NCBI RefSeq assembly: GCF_018986735.1 | Contig: NZ_CP065521.1 | Coordinates: 1,550,001 to 1,614,000 of the forward strand | Direction of reading: 5' to 3' | From: Schaalia sp. 19OD2882 | GTDB taxonomy: Bacteria; Actinomycetota; Actinomycetes; Actinomycetales; Actinomycetaceae | Length of the DNA: 64,000 nucleotides | Shown here: in pieces, positions 51,645 through 60,607 of the stretch | Layout: every line of letters begins with the position of its first letter | Position numbering within the stretch: position 1 is the stretch's first letter | Notes under the pieces: generated by a model | Database searches by the model: none | What the model saw: only the letters and a program-made list of their open reading frames with translations | Told to the model about the DNA's origin: nothing | Translations under genes and position numbers: made by a program

Positions 51645-53825
51645 TCAGCCGCGTTCCATCCAGACAAGGTCCTCACCACCCAAGGCCCGCACCTCCGCCA
51701 GGAGCTGCGGGTGGGCGGACAGGGTCGGGTCCTCCTCCAGCAACAGGGCGGCCTCCTCACGTGCGCTTTTGATGAGGTCCGCGTCGCGTTGGACACGCAG
51801 GAAACGCAAGCCGCTGGAGCGGCCCGACTGTTCGGCGCCCAGCACGTCGCCTTCACGTCGCAGGCGCAAGTCGGCCTCGGCCAGTTCGAATCCGTCGGTC
51901 GAGGCCGCGAAGGCGGTCAGTCTTTCCAGGGACTCTCCCGCCAAACTGCTGCGGTGCACGGCCATGCAGATGCTCGGCCTGCTTCCCCGTCCCACGCGCC
52001 CACGCAGCTGGTGCAACTGGGACAGACCGAATTGCTGCGCATCCAGGATCACCATCATCGTCGCCTCAGGCACGTCCACCCCGACCTCAATGACCGTCGT
52101 GGCCACCAGGACCGGAGTACGTCCCGCTGCGAAATCGCCCATGATCTGGGCCTTGAGGGCCGACGGCGTACGTCCGGTCAGCTCGTGGACGGCCAGGCCC
52201 GCCAAGGCGGGCAGGTCACGCACGGTGGCGGCCACGGCTCTGACCGAAGCCAGTGGCACCCGACCCGCAGCGCGCCCGGCTGGCGGCACTTCCTCGCCCT
52301 CCACCGGCTCAACGGGGTCGTCCTCGTCAATGCGCGGACACACGACGTACACGCGCCCGCCTGCGTCGACCTCCTCGCGGGCCCGTGCCCACAGGCGTTG
52401 CATCCACGCGGCGTTCCCGGCGTCCACCAAGTGGGTGGACACGGGCGTGCGTCCAGGCGGAAGGCCCCTCATGCGGGTCTCGTCCAGGTCACCGAAGACG
52501 GTCATGGCGACCGTGCGTGGAATCGGCGTGGCCGTCATGACCAGCTGGTGTGCCACTCCCGAGGCCGATGCGGTGCGCAGTTTGTCGCGCTGGGCGACGC
52601 CGAAACGGTGTTGTTCGTCGACGACGACCAGGGCAAGGTCGGCGAAGGAGACCTCCTCCTGGAGCAGGGCGTGGGTGCCCACCAGAATCAGTGGGTCCCC
52701 GGAGTCCAGGCGTGCCAGCAATTCGCGGCGCCGCAGGCCCGTCGTCGACGAGGTCAGCAGCTCCACGTCGACACGTGTCTGCGGATCCGCCTCCATGGGG
52801 GTCAGGAGTTTCCTCAAAGAGGTCAGGTGTTGTTCGGCCAGGACCTCGGTGGGCGCCAGGAGCGCACCCTGGTGTCCGGCGCCGACCACCTGGACCAGGC
52901 CCGCCAGCGCCACGAGGGTCTTTCCTGCGCCCACGTCGGCCTGAAGAAGCCGCTGCATGGGTTGGGTGCCTTCCAACTCTGCGCCGATGGCACCCACGGC
53001 CTTGCTCTGGGCAGGTGTCATCTCGAAGGGCAGGTTCTCCAGCAGAGCCTCCAGGGGGCGGTTGCCCGCGCGTCGGCTGGCCGGTGCACAGTGCGAGCGG
53101 GCGTCCCGGCGGGCAAGGCCCAGCGCACTCTGCAGGACCCAGGCCTCCTCCCACGCGAGAGCCCTTCGGGCAGCCCGGTACTGGGAGTCGCTTTCGGGCC
53201 GGTGCAGCCAGTGCAGGGCCTGCATGCGCGTGGGCAGGTCGTGGCGGGCACGCACCTCGGGCGGCAGAGGGTCGGGTACGGCGCCCTCGTCAAGACCGTC
53301 CAGCAACATGCCGACGGCGCGCTGCACCACCCATGTCGTCACCCCGGAGCCCGCGGGGTAGATCGGGATCGGTCTTTCGGCCGCGCGGCGCGCCTCTTCC
53401 GCATCCCCCTCAGCGCCCTCGAACTGCGGGTGGGTCAGTTGCAGGTGGCCGCGGTAGGAGCCCACCTTGCCGGCGAAGAGGAACTGCTCACCGACCCTCA
53501 ACAGTTTCTGGTGGACGGCGAGCTTCCACTGGGTGGAGCCGAAGAAGGCGGCCTGCATGACATCGGTGCCGTCGGTCAGGGCGACCTCCAGGCGCACGCC
53601 GCCCCTGGAGCGGTTTGCGACGAGCCGTTGGGAAAGGACCTCTGCCAACAAGGTGACCTCTTCACCTTCGCGCAGGGCCCTCATGGGGGTCAGGCGCCCC
53701 CAGTGGTAGTAGCGTCTGGGCGCAGTGCGCAGCAGGTCGCCGACGCTGCGGTACCCGGCGCCTTCGAGCTTCTTCGCCGTGTTCTTCGGCAGGCGCAGGT
53801 CCAGGGGAACGTCCAGGGGATTCAT
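51645..53825 (-). CDS. recG: ATP-dependent DNA helicase RecG
   Basis: A 726-residue branch-migration helicase for stalled forks. N-terminal wedge/OB domain, then Walker A LQADVGAGKT, DEQH box VVVDEQHRFGV, motif III TATPIPRT, and the C-terminal helicase motifs VATTVIEVGVDVP and QLRGRVGRG. The ATG overlaps the stop of the DAK2-domain gene (ATGA). Confidence 0.97.
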   Translation of the reverse strand: MNPLDVPLDLRLPKNTAKKLEGAGYRSVGDLLRTAPRRYYHWGRLTPMRALREGEEVTLLAEVLSQRLVANRSRGGVRLEVALTDGTDVMQAAFFGSTQWKLAVHQKLLRVGEQFLFAGKVGSYRGHLQLTHPQFEGAEGDAEEARRAAERPIPIYPAGSGVTTWVVQRAVGMLLDGLDEGAVPDPLPPEVRARHDLPTRMQALHWLHRPESDSQYRAARRALAWEEAWVLQSALGLARRDARSHCAPASRRAGNRPLEALLENLPFEMTPAQSKAVGAIGAELEGTQPMQRLLQADVGAGKTLVALAGLVQVVGAGHQGALLAPTEVLAEQHLTSLRKLLTPMEADPQTRVDVELLTSSTTGLRRRELLARLDSGDPLILVGTHALLQEEVSFADLALVVVDEQHRFGVAQRDKLRTASASGVAHQLVMTATPIPRTVAMTVFGDLDETRMRGLPPGRTPVSTHLVDAGNAAWMQRLWARAREEVDAGGRVYVVCPRIDEDDPVEPVEGEEVPPAGRAAGRVPLASVRAVAATVRDLPALAGLAVHELTGRTPSALKAQIMGDFAAGRTPVLVATTVIEVGVDVPEATMMVILDAQQFGLSQLHQLRGRVGRGSRPSICMAVHRSSLAGESLERLTAFAASTDGFELAEADLRLRREGDVLGAEQSGRSSGLRFLRVQRDADLIKSAREEAALLLEEDPTLSAHPQLLAEVRALGGEDLVWMERG

Positions 53826-55465
53826 CGAAGCCCCTGGAGCAGGCCCGCACCCGGGCCCATGCCGTCAAGGACTTCGAGGTTCACCCACTGCGACCATCCC
53901 TCGGAGCTGGCCAGCACCTGTCTGGCCACGGGGTCCAAAAGCTCGTCACTGTCGCGTGCCAACAGCAACCTGAGGGTCCGGATCTGCCCATCGCGGAGTT
54001 CCTCCATGGCTCCCGGCACAGTGACCTCGGGTGGTCCGGGGGCGATTTCGACGACGCGGGATCCGGCCAGCGCATGGGCGCTGGCTTCCGACAGGACGGT
54101 GCGCACCAGGGGCGCCACGGCGGGTCCACCCGGTTGGGGGACGAAAACGGGGGCGCAGGCCCGCACGAGGACCAGGACGGACAGTTCGTCCCGGCAGGTG
54201 GCGACAAGGGCGTCGATGTCGCGCTCCGCCAGTCGTGCGCTGGCAGCTGCGGCCAGGCGGGCCGAGGCCTCGTCGCAGGGGATGAACAGGGCGACGCCGG
54301 TGGAGGAGGACTCGGCGACGGTCACGAGGGCGTCGCGGTCCTCCGGAGTCGGGTCGAGCAGGACGACGGCGCCCGAACGGGCGAAGTCTTCGACCAGTCC
54401 CGGAGCGCGCGTGCAGGCCGCCACCGTGGCCCGGTGGATCCGTGTGCGTGCGCGCCGTTCCAGCAGGCGGATGCCGCGGTGGGTGACGCCGTCCGACAAG
54501 GCGTCTTCGCCAATGGCCTCGTCAGGTCGGGCATCACTGACCTGGAATCGCAGGGTTCTGCCTCGCCTGGGCCGGACTGCCAAGGGGGCCGAGGTGTCCA
54601 CGTGGATGCGCCAGGTGCCCATGCCGAAGAAGTCGGCGCGGCCCACCAACGACCAGTGGGCGCCCACCGCGTCGAGGGTGGCGGTCAGGGCGCGAACGTC
54701 CTCGTCCATTCCTTGCAGGAGGATGTCGACGGTGAAGTCGCGTCCGGGGCGTGGGGAGGCTCCACGCGGTGCAGGCTTGTCGTCCCGGTTTGCCAGGTCG
54801 GCGAGCATCTGGGCGAGGACTTCGAGCATTTCGCTGTCCTTGCGGGTGGCAGCGTCCAGGCAGGCGGCGAAACAGACAAGGACGGCGGCGCCGGCGTCGA
54901 TGCGGCCGGTGGCCGAGTGGGTCGCTTCGACAAGACCGCACTGGGCCTGGGTGTTGAAGGTGGTGACGACCTCGTGGACGTCGAAGACGGTCGGCCCCAA
55001 GGATTCCAGCTCTGAAGCGGCCTCGGTCAGGACCGCGATGACCGGCGCCGCCCAAGGGCCGGTTTCAGAGGCGAGGGTGGAAGACCCTGTGAGCATGCGG
55101 CGCACTGCGAGCGGAGTCAGCGCGGAAGGAGAGTCCGCGTAGGCGTCGGTGTCCGCCCCTTCGAGGCCGTCCGCCCATGCGGCCATGAGCTGGGTCAGCA
55201 GGACTCCGACGTGTCCGGAGCCGCGGCGCACCCCCGCATCCACTGCGGCTTCCAGAACTCCCTGGACCGTGGGGGCGGGGGCGGCCTCGCATTCCTCGGC
55301 CATGGCCCGAAGGGTCAGCAGTGCATTGGCGCCGGTGTCACAGTCGCCCCTCCCCCAGCCGTCGAGGTCGTCGATGAAGGCGGCGAGCCTGGACAGTTCG
55401 TCCGCGCAGGTGCGCACGGCTCGGATCATCGTCGGCGCGTCGAGTGGCACGAATTCGTCTCCCAC
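53822..55465 (-). CDS. DAK2-domain (FakA-like) protein
   Basis: About 547 residues. The N-terminal DhaL/DAK2 domain is recognisable by GDCDTGANALLTLRAM (the ATP/Mg motif, usually GDGDTGTNM) and GSGHVGVLLTQLMAAW (the GNSG region). A middle domain and a C-terminal DAK1/DegV-related part follow, as in FakA and Rv2974c. FakA with FakB phosphorylates fatty acids, but no FakB gene is seen here, and the substituted DAK2 motifs (Cys for Gly, Ala for Thr) make catalysis uncertain. The GTG at 55465 follows AGGAACGACACC. It overlaps recG. Confidence 0.8.
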   Translation of the reverse strand: MGDEFVPLDAPTMIRAVRTCADELSRLAAFIDDLDGWGRGDCDTGANALLTLRAMAEECEAAPAPTVQGVLEAAVDAGVRRGSGHVGVLLTQLMAAWADGLEGADTDAYADSPSALTPLAVRRMLTGSSTLASETGPWAAPVIAVLTEAASELESLGPTVFDVHEVVTTFNTQAQCGLVEATHSATGRIDAGAAVLVCFAACLDAATRKDSEMLEVLAQMLADLANRDDKPAPRGASPRPGRDFTVDILLQGMDEDVRALTATLDAVGAHWSLVGRADFFGMGTWRIHVDTSAPLAVRPRRGRTLRFQVSDARPDEAIGEDALSDGVTHRGIRLLERRARTRIHRATVAACTRAPGLVEDFARSGAVVLLDPTPEDRDALVTVAESSSTGVALFIPCDEASARLAAAASARLAERDIDALVATCRDELSVLVLVRACAPVFVPQPGGPAVAPLVRTVLSEASAHALAGSRVVEIAPGPPEVTVPGAMEELRDGQIRTLRLLLARDSDELLDPVARQVLASSEGWSQWVNLEVLDGMGPGAGLLQGLR

Positions 55466-55580
55466 GGTGTCGTTCCTGCCCGTCGAACCGGGCGGGCGCG
55501 GCCCGGGTGGGGCCGCCTGTCCATTGTCCGTATCCGTCGGGGCTGTGTGCCACCTGACACGCGACGGGGGTCTGCGAGAG

Positions 55581-55609
55581 TTGGTGGCCCGTGAGTGATC
55601 CGGTATTCT
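55581..55609 (+). promoter_or_regulatory. predicted rpmB promoter
   Basis: TTGGTG at 55581-55586, a 17-bp spacer and TATTCT at 55604-55609, about 80 bp before rpmB. Confidence 0.65.
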
Positions 55610-55691
55610 TGTCGGGTTGCCTGCGGGGGCCCTCCCCCGCCGGGCCGGTCCTGAAGGGACTGAGCCCGTCCATTCGATCGAGGAGAACATC

Positions 55692-55883
55692 GTGGCTGCC
55701 GTTTGTGACGTGTGCGGTAAGGGCCCCGGCTTCGGCAAGAGCGTGTCGCACTCGCACGTGCGCACCAACCGCCGGTGGAACCCGAACATTCAGCGTGTGC
55801 GCGCCGTTGTGGGTGGAACCCCGCGGCGTCTGAACGTGTGCACCAAGTGCCTGAAGTCCGACAAGGTCGTGCGTCCCGCCTGA
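55692..55883 (+). CDS. rpmB: 50S ribosomal protein L28 (zinc-ribbon form)
   Basis: A 63-residue L28 with the C+ zinc ribbon: VCDVCGKGP near the start and NVCTKCLKS near the end, plus SHSHVRTNRRWNPN. The GTG at 55692 follows GAGGAGAACATC. Zinc-free paralogues are induced under zinc starvation in many actinobacteria; this is the zinc-binding one. Confidence 0.96.
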   Translation: MAAVCDVCGKGPGFGKSVSHSHVRTNRRWNPNIQRVRAVVGGTPRRLNVCTKCLKSDKVVRPA

Positions 55884-56028
55884 AACACCGACGTCGGCAT
55901 TCCGACACTTGCCCGAGGGGCTCGCCAAGTGGCGGGCCCCTCTCCCATTTCCCAGTGCCCGCTACCTGCGACCACGACGGGCACCAACCCCCTGCACACG
56001 CCTGTGCCCGGTCAACACCAGCACGATC
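55884..56028. other. rpmB-thiL intergenic region, left part
   Basis: Holds a terminator (listed separately) and otherwise no recognisable gene. Confidence 0.4.
55915..55942 (+). terminator. terminator behind rpmB
   Basis: GAGGGGC and GCCCCTC with an inner TCGCC/GGCG extension, followed by TCCCATTTCCC. Confidence 0.75.
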
Positions 56029-56132
56029 CGCACACAATGCTGTGGGCACACCGATACGCGATTCGTCGAAAAGTCCACGATTCCGCCACTTCCACCAGCC
56101 GAAGGAGGCCTCGCCAGCCCGCATTGTGTGCG
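56029..56132. repeat. 104-bp palindrome-ended element, copy B
   Basis: Begins CGCACACAATGC and ends GCATTGTGTGCG, perfect 12-bp terminal inverted repeats. CGCCACTTCCA starts at base 56, exactly as in copy A at 13875-13978, while most other interior bases differ. It lies between convergent rpmB and thiL. Confidence 0.75.
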
Positions 56133-56229
56133 GGTTCAGGGGGTGAGTACTGCAAGCACTGGTCGCGTGAACCAGACCCGGCCCACCCTTTCCATCCCAA
56201 GCGGGATGAGCTGCGCCCCGCCCTCGTCC

Positions 56230-57222
56230 TCAGCTGCCGCCCGTGAAGTGGTCCCATCCGCCGCGGACCTCGGTGCCGCCCACCCGACAGCACGGGGCCA
56301 GCCCCGGCCCGGCAGCTCCCACCCACCCGATCTGGCGGAAGGGGGCCGGCAGTACCGCCTCCGGCGGGAAAGCCGCCAGCAGCGCGTGATCCTCGCCGCC
56401 GTGAAGCACCCACGTCATCGGGTCGACCGAGCACACACGTCCTGGACCACGCAGTGCCGACACATCGGGCGCCAACAGCAAGGGGTCGACCTCGACGACC
56501 ACTCCGGACGCCAACGCCATCCGTCTGCCGTCCACCGCCAGACCATCGGAGATGTCCATCATGGCATGCGCACCCCGCGCCGCAGCCACAGGACCGGCCT
56601 CCAGAGGCGGCTCAGGAGCCCGGTGGATGCGCAGAGCCTCCGCCAGGTCGTCCAGGACCACGTCATCGCGCACCACAGGGTCCACGTACCCGCCTTGCAA
56701 CAGGGCGAGTCCTGCGGCCGAGCGGCCCAGAGTTCCCGCCACCGCCAACATGTCGCCGGGCTGGGCGCCTGATCGGGTGAGGGGAGCCCCATCGACCCAC
56801 CCCATGGCGGTCACCGAGATCACGAGGGAGTCCCCTGAGGACAGGTCGCCTCCGACCACACCAGCACCGGCACGCCGGGCCCTTTCACCAAAGCCCGCAA
56901 CCAGAGCCAGCAGCCAGTCCAGGTCCGTGTGGCCCGGCAGTACCAGGGAAACCACCATGGAACTCGTGCGCCCACCCATCGCAGCCACATCCGCAAGGTT
57001 CTGGGCGGCGGCTCGTTCACCGATCTGGTCGGGCGAGGACCAGCGGGGGTCGAAGTGCCTGCCTTCGACCAGGACGTCAGTGGTCACCAGAAAGGACCCT
57101 TCCGGAGCTGCGACGAGCGCACAATCGTCACCACTGCCCAGCAGGGTCCTGTCCCCAGTGGGCAGCAGGCGGCGGAAATGGGCGATGAGCTGGGACTCGT
57201 CGAGGTCGCGCACGCGGGTCAT
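56230..57222 (-). CDS. thiL: thiamine-monophosphate kinase
   Basis: A 330-residue PurM-fold enzyme making thiamine diphosphate from thiamine monophosphate and ATP. GSGDDCALV and VTTDVLVEGRHFD form the N-terminal metal site; NLADVAAMGG, VGGDLSSGD and MDISDGLAVDGRR follow; the C-terminal HGGEDHALLA is typical. rpmB-thiL adjacency matches the order in mycobacteria. Confidence 0.95.
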   Translation of the reverse strand: MTRVRDLDESQLIAHFRRLLPTGDRTLLGSGDDCALVAAPEGSFLVTTDVLVEGRHFDPRWSSPDQIGERAAAQNLADVAAMGGRTSSMVVSLVLPGHTDLDWLLALVAGFGERARRAGAGVVGGDLSSGDSLVISVTAMGWVDGAPLTRSGAQPGDMLAVAGTLGRSAAGLALLQGGYVDPVVRDDVVLDDLAEALRIHRAPEPPLEAGPVAAARGAHAMMDISDGLAVDGRRMALASGVVVEVDPLLLAPDVSALRGPGRVCSVDPMTWVLHGGEDHALLAAFPPEAVLPAPFRQIGWVGAAGPGLAPCCRVGGTEVRGGWDHFTGGS

Positions 57223-57239
57223 GGGCCAAGCCTAGACAC

Positions 57240-58094
57240 TCACGCTCGACTGCGTCGGACCACCTGCGAGGCGAAGAAGCACATGGCGGCGGCGGAGGCG
57301 ACGTTCAGCGATTCGGCGGCGCCGGTCATGTCGATGCGCACCAGCAGGTCGCAGGCATCCATCTCGGCCCGGGAAAGTCCCTTGGCCTCGTTGCCGAAGA
57401 CCCACGCGTGGGTCCGGGTCAGCCACCCCCGGGACTCCAGGGCCCCAGACAACATCAGAGCGTCGAGGTCCTGGGAGGCATCTCCCCCGCTGGTGCCCAG
57501 CAGCACCGCCTGACGCTCCCGCAGGGCGGCTGCGGCCTCGTCGAAAGTCCGGAAGCCGATGACAGGCACGTGGAAGACGGATCCGGCGGAGGCGCGCACC
57601 ACCTTGGGGCTGCGCACGTCCACTGTGCCCGCCACGGTGAGCACCGCGGCGGCGCCCATGGCGTCGGCGGTGCGGATGATGGTGCCGACGTTGCCGGGAT
57701 CACGGCCTTGGGCGAGCAGGGCGAGGGTCACGCCCTCCGGGAGGTCTTCCGGCATGGTGTCCCGGACGGCGTCGAAAGTGGCTGCGGCCAGGACTCCTTG
57801 GGCGTCGGGCGACATGGCGCGGGCCACCTCGTCAGTGGTGGGGTGCACCCAGCGGGTGACCGAGTGCGCAAGGTCCGCGAGGTCGGGGTCGAGGGCGGCG
57901 GCGCGGTGCCCCATGTAGATGTCGCGGACGGTGTCCGGGCGGTGTGTGAGAAGTTCGCGCACGGCCTGCGGACCTTCGACAAGGATCAGTCCGTGGCGTT
58001 CACGCGCCGAACGCCCGCTCAGTCCTGCCACCTTGCGCACGCGTTCGGCGTGGGGGTTGGCGAGGACGGGCGGGCGTTCGTGGTGAGTCTGCAC
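57240..58094 (-). CDS. TrmH/SpoU-family RNA 2'-O-methyltransferase
   Basis: A 284-residue SPOUT methyltransferase. Substrate-binding N-terminal domain (ERHGLILVEGPQAVRELL), then LALLAQGRDPGNVGTIIRTADAMGAAAVLT (motif 1), VFGNEAKGLS (motif 2) and IPM-like IDMTGAAESLNVASAAAMCFF (motif 3 with the trefoil-knot Asn). It likely methylates 23S rRNA, as the copy downstream of rplT does in other actinobacteria, but the target is not shown. GTG at 58094, 7 bp after rplT, is assumed; its ribosome site is weak. Confidence 0.87.
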   Translation of the reverse strand: MQTHHERPPVLANPHAERVRKVAGLSGRSARERHGLILVEGPQAVRELLTHRPDTVRDIYMGHRAAALDPDLADLAHSVTRWVHPTTDEVARAMSPDAQGVLAAATFDAVRDTMPEDLPEGVTLALLAQGRDPGNVGTIIRTADAMGAAAVLTVAGTVDVRSPKVVRASAGSVFHVPVIGFRTFDEAAAALRERQAVLLGTSGGDASQDLDALMLSGALESRGWLTRTHAWVFGNEAKGLSRAEMDACDLLVRIDMTGAAESLNVASAAAMCFFASQVVRRSRA

Positions 58095-58101
58095 CTGTGC
58101 T

Positions 58102-58482
58102 TCAGGCCTTGGGGGCGTTGACGTCGGCGGGCAGCGCCTTGCGGGCGACCTCGACGAGGGCGTTGAAGGCGGCGATGTCGTTGACGGCCAGCTCGGCCAG
58201 CATGCGACGGTCGACCTCGACACCGGCCAGGCCCAGCCCCTGGATCAGGCGGTTGTAGGTCAGGCCCTGGGCGCGGGAGGCGGCGTTGATTCGCTGGATC
58301 CACAGCCGGCGGAAGTCGCCCTTGCGGGCCTTGCGGTCACGGTAGGAGTAGACGAAGGAGTGGGTCACCTGCTCCTTGGCCTTGCGGTACATGCGCGAGC
58401 GCTGGCCACGGTAACCGGAGGCCTGCTCGAGGACGGTACGACGCTTCTTCTTGGCGTTGACGGAACGCTTGACACGTGCCAT
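58102..58482 (-). CDS. rplT: 50S ribosomal protein L20
   Basis: A 126-residue L20 starting [15 protein letters not shown], with [40 protein letters not shown] and [13 protein letters not shown] [10 protein letters not shown]. Last ribosomal gene of infC-rpmI-rplT. Confidence 0.98.
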   Translation of the reverse strand: MARVKRSVNAKKKRRTVLEQASGYRGQRSRMYRKAKEQVTHSFVYSYRDRKARKGDFRRLWIQRINAASRAQGLTYNRLIQGLGLAGVEVDRRMLAELAVNDIAAFNALVEVARKALPADVNAPKA

Positions 58483-58503
58483 TTCTCAGATCTCCTTCGT
58501 GCC

Positions 58504-58698
58504 TCAGATGCCCAGCATGGCCCGGACGCGCTTGACGTCCGAGGTCTCCAGGACCTGGTCGGTGGCCAAGCGACGGGTCTTGCGGCTGGACTTGTGCTCC
58601 AGCAGGTGGCGGGCGCCGGCCTGCTCGCGCATGATCTTGCCCGAGCCGGTCACGCGGAAACGCTTCTTGGCACCGGAGTGGGTCTTGTTCTTCGGCAT
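58504..58698 (-). CDS. rpmI: 50S ribosomal protein L35
   Basis: A 64-residue L35 starting [22 protein letters not shown], with [14 protein letters not shown]. It lies 21 bp ahead of rplT. Confidence 0.98.
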   Translation of the reverse strand: MPKNKTHSGAKKRFRVTGSGKIMREQAGARHLLEHKSSRKTRRLATDQVLETSDVKRVRAMLGI

Positions 58699-58742
58699 GT
58701 TCCTGTTCCTTCTGTTCGCAGGTCCAGACGGTGGTCCGGGCC

Positions 58743-59387
58743 TCAGTTCTCTTCCGTGGGGGCCTTGACGGCCTCGGCCTGACGCGCCTGGTCGCGGGCG
58801 GCACGTTCGGTGCGCTTGCCCCGACGTTCCTCGCGTTCGGCCTCACGGCGCTTGCGCTGCTCGTTGAGGGCGTCAGCCTTGCGCTTGGTGGGAGCCAGCA
58901 CCATGGTCATGTTGCGACCGTCCTGGCGCGGCATGGACTCGACGGTGGCCAGGTCTCCGACCTCGTCCGCAAGGCGTTGCAGCAGACGCACGCCCGCCTC
59001 GGGGCGGGACTGCTCGCGGCCGCGGAACATGATCATGACCTTGACCTTGTCGCCGGCTTCGAGGAAGCGGACCACATGGCCCTTCTTCACGCCGAAGTCG
59101 TGGTCATCGATCTTGAGGCGGAAACGAATCTCCTTGAGTTGCGTATTCGCCTGGTTGCGGCGAGCGTCACGAGCCTTCTGGGCGGCCTCGTACTTGAACT
59201 TGCCGTAGTCCATGAGTTTGGCGACCGGCGGCTTGGCGTCGGGCGCGACCTCGACCAGGTCCAGTCCGGCTTCCTCGGCCAGACGCAGCGCGTCCTCGAC
59301 CCGGACGACGCCGACCTGTTCTCCTCCGGGGCCCACGAGGCGCACCTCGGGGACCCGGATCCGATCATTGATGCGAGGCTCGCTGAT
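58743..59387 (-). CDS. infC: translation initiation factor IF-3 (predicted AUC start)
   Basis: A 214-residue IF3: the N-domain begins [19 protein letters not shown], the C-domain has [34 protein letters not shown] and the [10 protein letters not shown] end, then a ~35-residue basic/acidic tail. No ATG, GTG or TTG stands at the family start; AAGGAG lies 6 bases ahead of an ATC codon, which fits the rare AUC/AUU start by which IF3 represses its own mRNA. The upstream frame has no ribosome site. Confidence 0.9.
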   Translation of the reverse strand: MSEPRINDRIRVPEVRLVGPGGEQVGVVRVEDALRLAEEAGLDLVEVAPDAKPPVAKLMDYGKFKYEAAQKARDARRNQANTQLKEIRFRLKIDDHDFGVKKGHVVRFLEAGDKVKVMIMFRGREQSRPEAGVRLLQRLADEVGDLATVESMPRQDGRNMTMVLAPTKRKADALNEQRKRREAEREERRGKRTERAARDQARQAEAVKAPTEEN

Positions 59388-59423
59388 GGGTGGCTCCTTC
59401 CACGGTTCCGTTCCATGGCACGG
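59388..59423. other. infC proximal leader
   Basis: Short leader between the attenuator hairpin and the AUC start, containing the AAGGAG ribosome site at its infC end. Confidence 0.5.
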
Positions 59424-59460
59424 AAAAGGCCTCCGTGTCACGTAGTGCGCACGAAGGCCT
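59424..59460 (-). terminator. terminator/attenuator in the infC leader
   Basis: On the minus strand AGGCCTTCGTG pairs with CACGGAGGCCT (11 bp, one G-T pair) and is followed by TTTTCC, the most Rho-independent-looking signal in the window. It lies about 40 bp before infC, so infC-rpmI-rplT is probably controlled by attenuation. Confidence 0.7.
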
Positions 59461-59623
59461 GCCCTCGGTCGCGCCTGCCCATGGGCATGCTCGACCGGTT
59501 CGGACCCGACCCCCTCACGATGCCTGTCGGCTCGTCTCCCAGGGCTCGGTGGCCCTGGGCGGGTGTCCAGGTGGGAGTTTCCTCCGCTTGCACTCCGGGC
59601 TGACGCCCGGTTGGTCGAAGTCA

Positions 59624-59654
59624 ACACTAGCATCCGGGCCACTTGCCTCACCAA
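59624..59654 (-). promoter_or_regulatory. possible infC operon promoter
   Basis: On the minus strand TTGGTG (59654-59649), a 19-bp spacer and TAGTGT (59629-59624). The spacer is long, so this is tentative. Confidence 0.35.
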
Positions 59655-59697
59655 CCACGCCCCTCTCCCCTGCCATGGACTCCCTCACATCCACGCG

Positions 59698-59726
59698 AGA
59701 CTCGACCTCTTTCGTGTCGAGAGTCG
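59698..59726. terminator. hairpin between the cassette array and infC
   Basis: GACTC-CGAC and GTCGAGAGTC arms with a one-base bulge around CTCTTTC, 30 bp beyond the end of the partner gene; probably its terminator. Confidence 0.5.
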
Positions 59727-59754
59727 ACTTGGTGGGTGCGATGTTGCGAACGGT

Positions 59755-60606
59755 TCAGTGTCCTTGGAGTTCTTCGGCGGTGTCGGTCAGGGCGATGTGG
59801 AGGTGTTTGACTTCGAAGGGGGGTGTGGTTTCGACGGTTTTGAGTTTTTCGTGCAGGGTGATGGTGTGTCCGGTCCACGGGTTGGTCACGGTTGCTTGCC
59901 ACCATGTGGTCAGTGTCAGGTGTGTGGACTCGATTGGCTCTTCATAGGTGTGTTGGTTGGTCATATCCGGGTAGGGGGCACCCGGGTCGTGGGAGACCAC
60001 CGGGTGGCTGCCGTCGCCGAAGTCGAAGATGAACTCTTGGGCGTGGAAGGTGATGGTGACTGTTTTGCCGAGCATGTTCACCGCGTGTTCCTGGTGGGTG
60101 CGGGTGGCGTGGGCCAGTTGGGCGATGCCCACCACTGCCAGGTTCGGGGGCTGCATGACCAGCCCGGCGGGCTCGACCGTGACAGTGGCGAGCGCCCTGC
60201 GTGTGATCTGCCAGTCGGAGGGCACGAAGGGCGCATCTGCCGGCTCGGGCGGACACTGACCCCGAGCACGCCCCATGAACACCTCCTCCATCTGCTCAGG
60301 CGTGTAACACCAGAACCCAGAATGATCCACCAAATACGACGGAAGAGATTCAAATTCAGGCCCTCCAGTTGTCGGAGGCAAAGGATTAGGAACAGTCTCC
60401 CCTGAATCCCTTTGACTCCCTTCCACCAAGACCTCGCCCTCGTCACCCACCCTTGAATTCAGCACAGACTTCCCGTCCACCACAGAGTCGGTGCCACCCG
60501 AGTCGGGTACCGAATCCGCAGGCCAGATCAGCATGCCCATACTCGCGGCAATCGAGAGCGCCTGCTTGGTTTGATGCAGAAAAGCCCAACGCTTTTCGAG
60601 TCGCAT
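59755..60606 (-). CDS. full-length partner protein of the lipoprotein cassette (PKD-like domain)
   Basis: A 283-residue exported protein. The N-terminus has a basic start and a hydrophobic segment (ALSIAASMGMLIWPA); a low-complexity Ser/Gly/Glu part follows. Then comes the conserved core SLPSYLVDHSGFWCYTPEQM … GRARGQCPPEP, and a C-terminal PKD-like beta domain (FIFDFGDGSHPVVSHDPGAPYP … TLTTWWQATVT). It starts one base after the stop of the DUF6318-type lipoprotein gene. It is the only complete copy of the partner in view; three others are truncated or cut by the window. The role is unknown; surface location is inferred. Confidence 0.7.
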   Translation of the reverse strand: MRLEKRWAFLHQTKQALSIAASMGMLIWPADSVPDSGGTDSVVDGKSVLNSRVGDEGEVLVEGSQRDSGETVPNPLPPTTGGPEFESLPSYLVDHSGFWCYTPEQMEEVFMGRARGQCPPEPADAPFVPSDWQITRRALATVTVEPAGLVMQPPNLAVVGIAQLAHATRTHQEHAVNMLGKTVTITFHAQEFIFDFGDGSHPVVSHDPGAPYPDMTNQHTYEEPIESTHLTLTTWWQATVTNPWTGHTITLHEKLKTVETTPPFEVKHLHIALTDTAEELQGH

Positions 60607-60607
60607 T

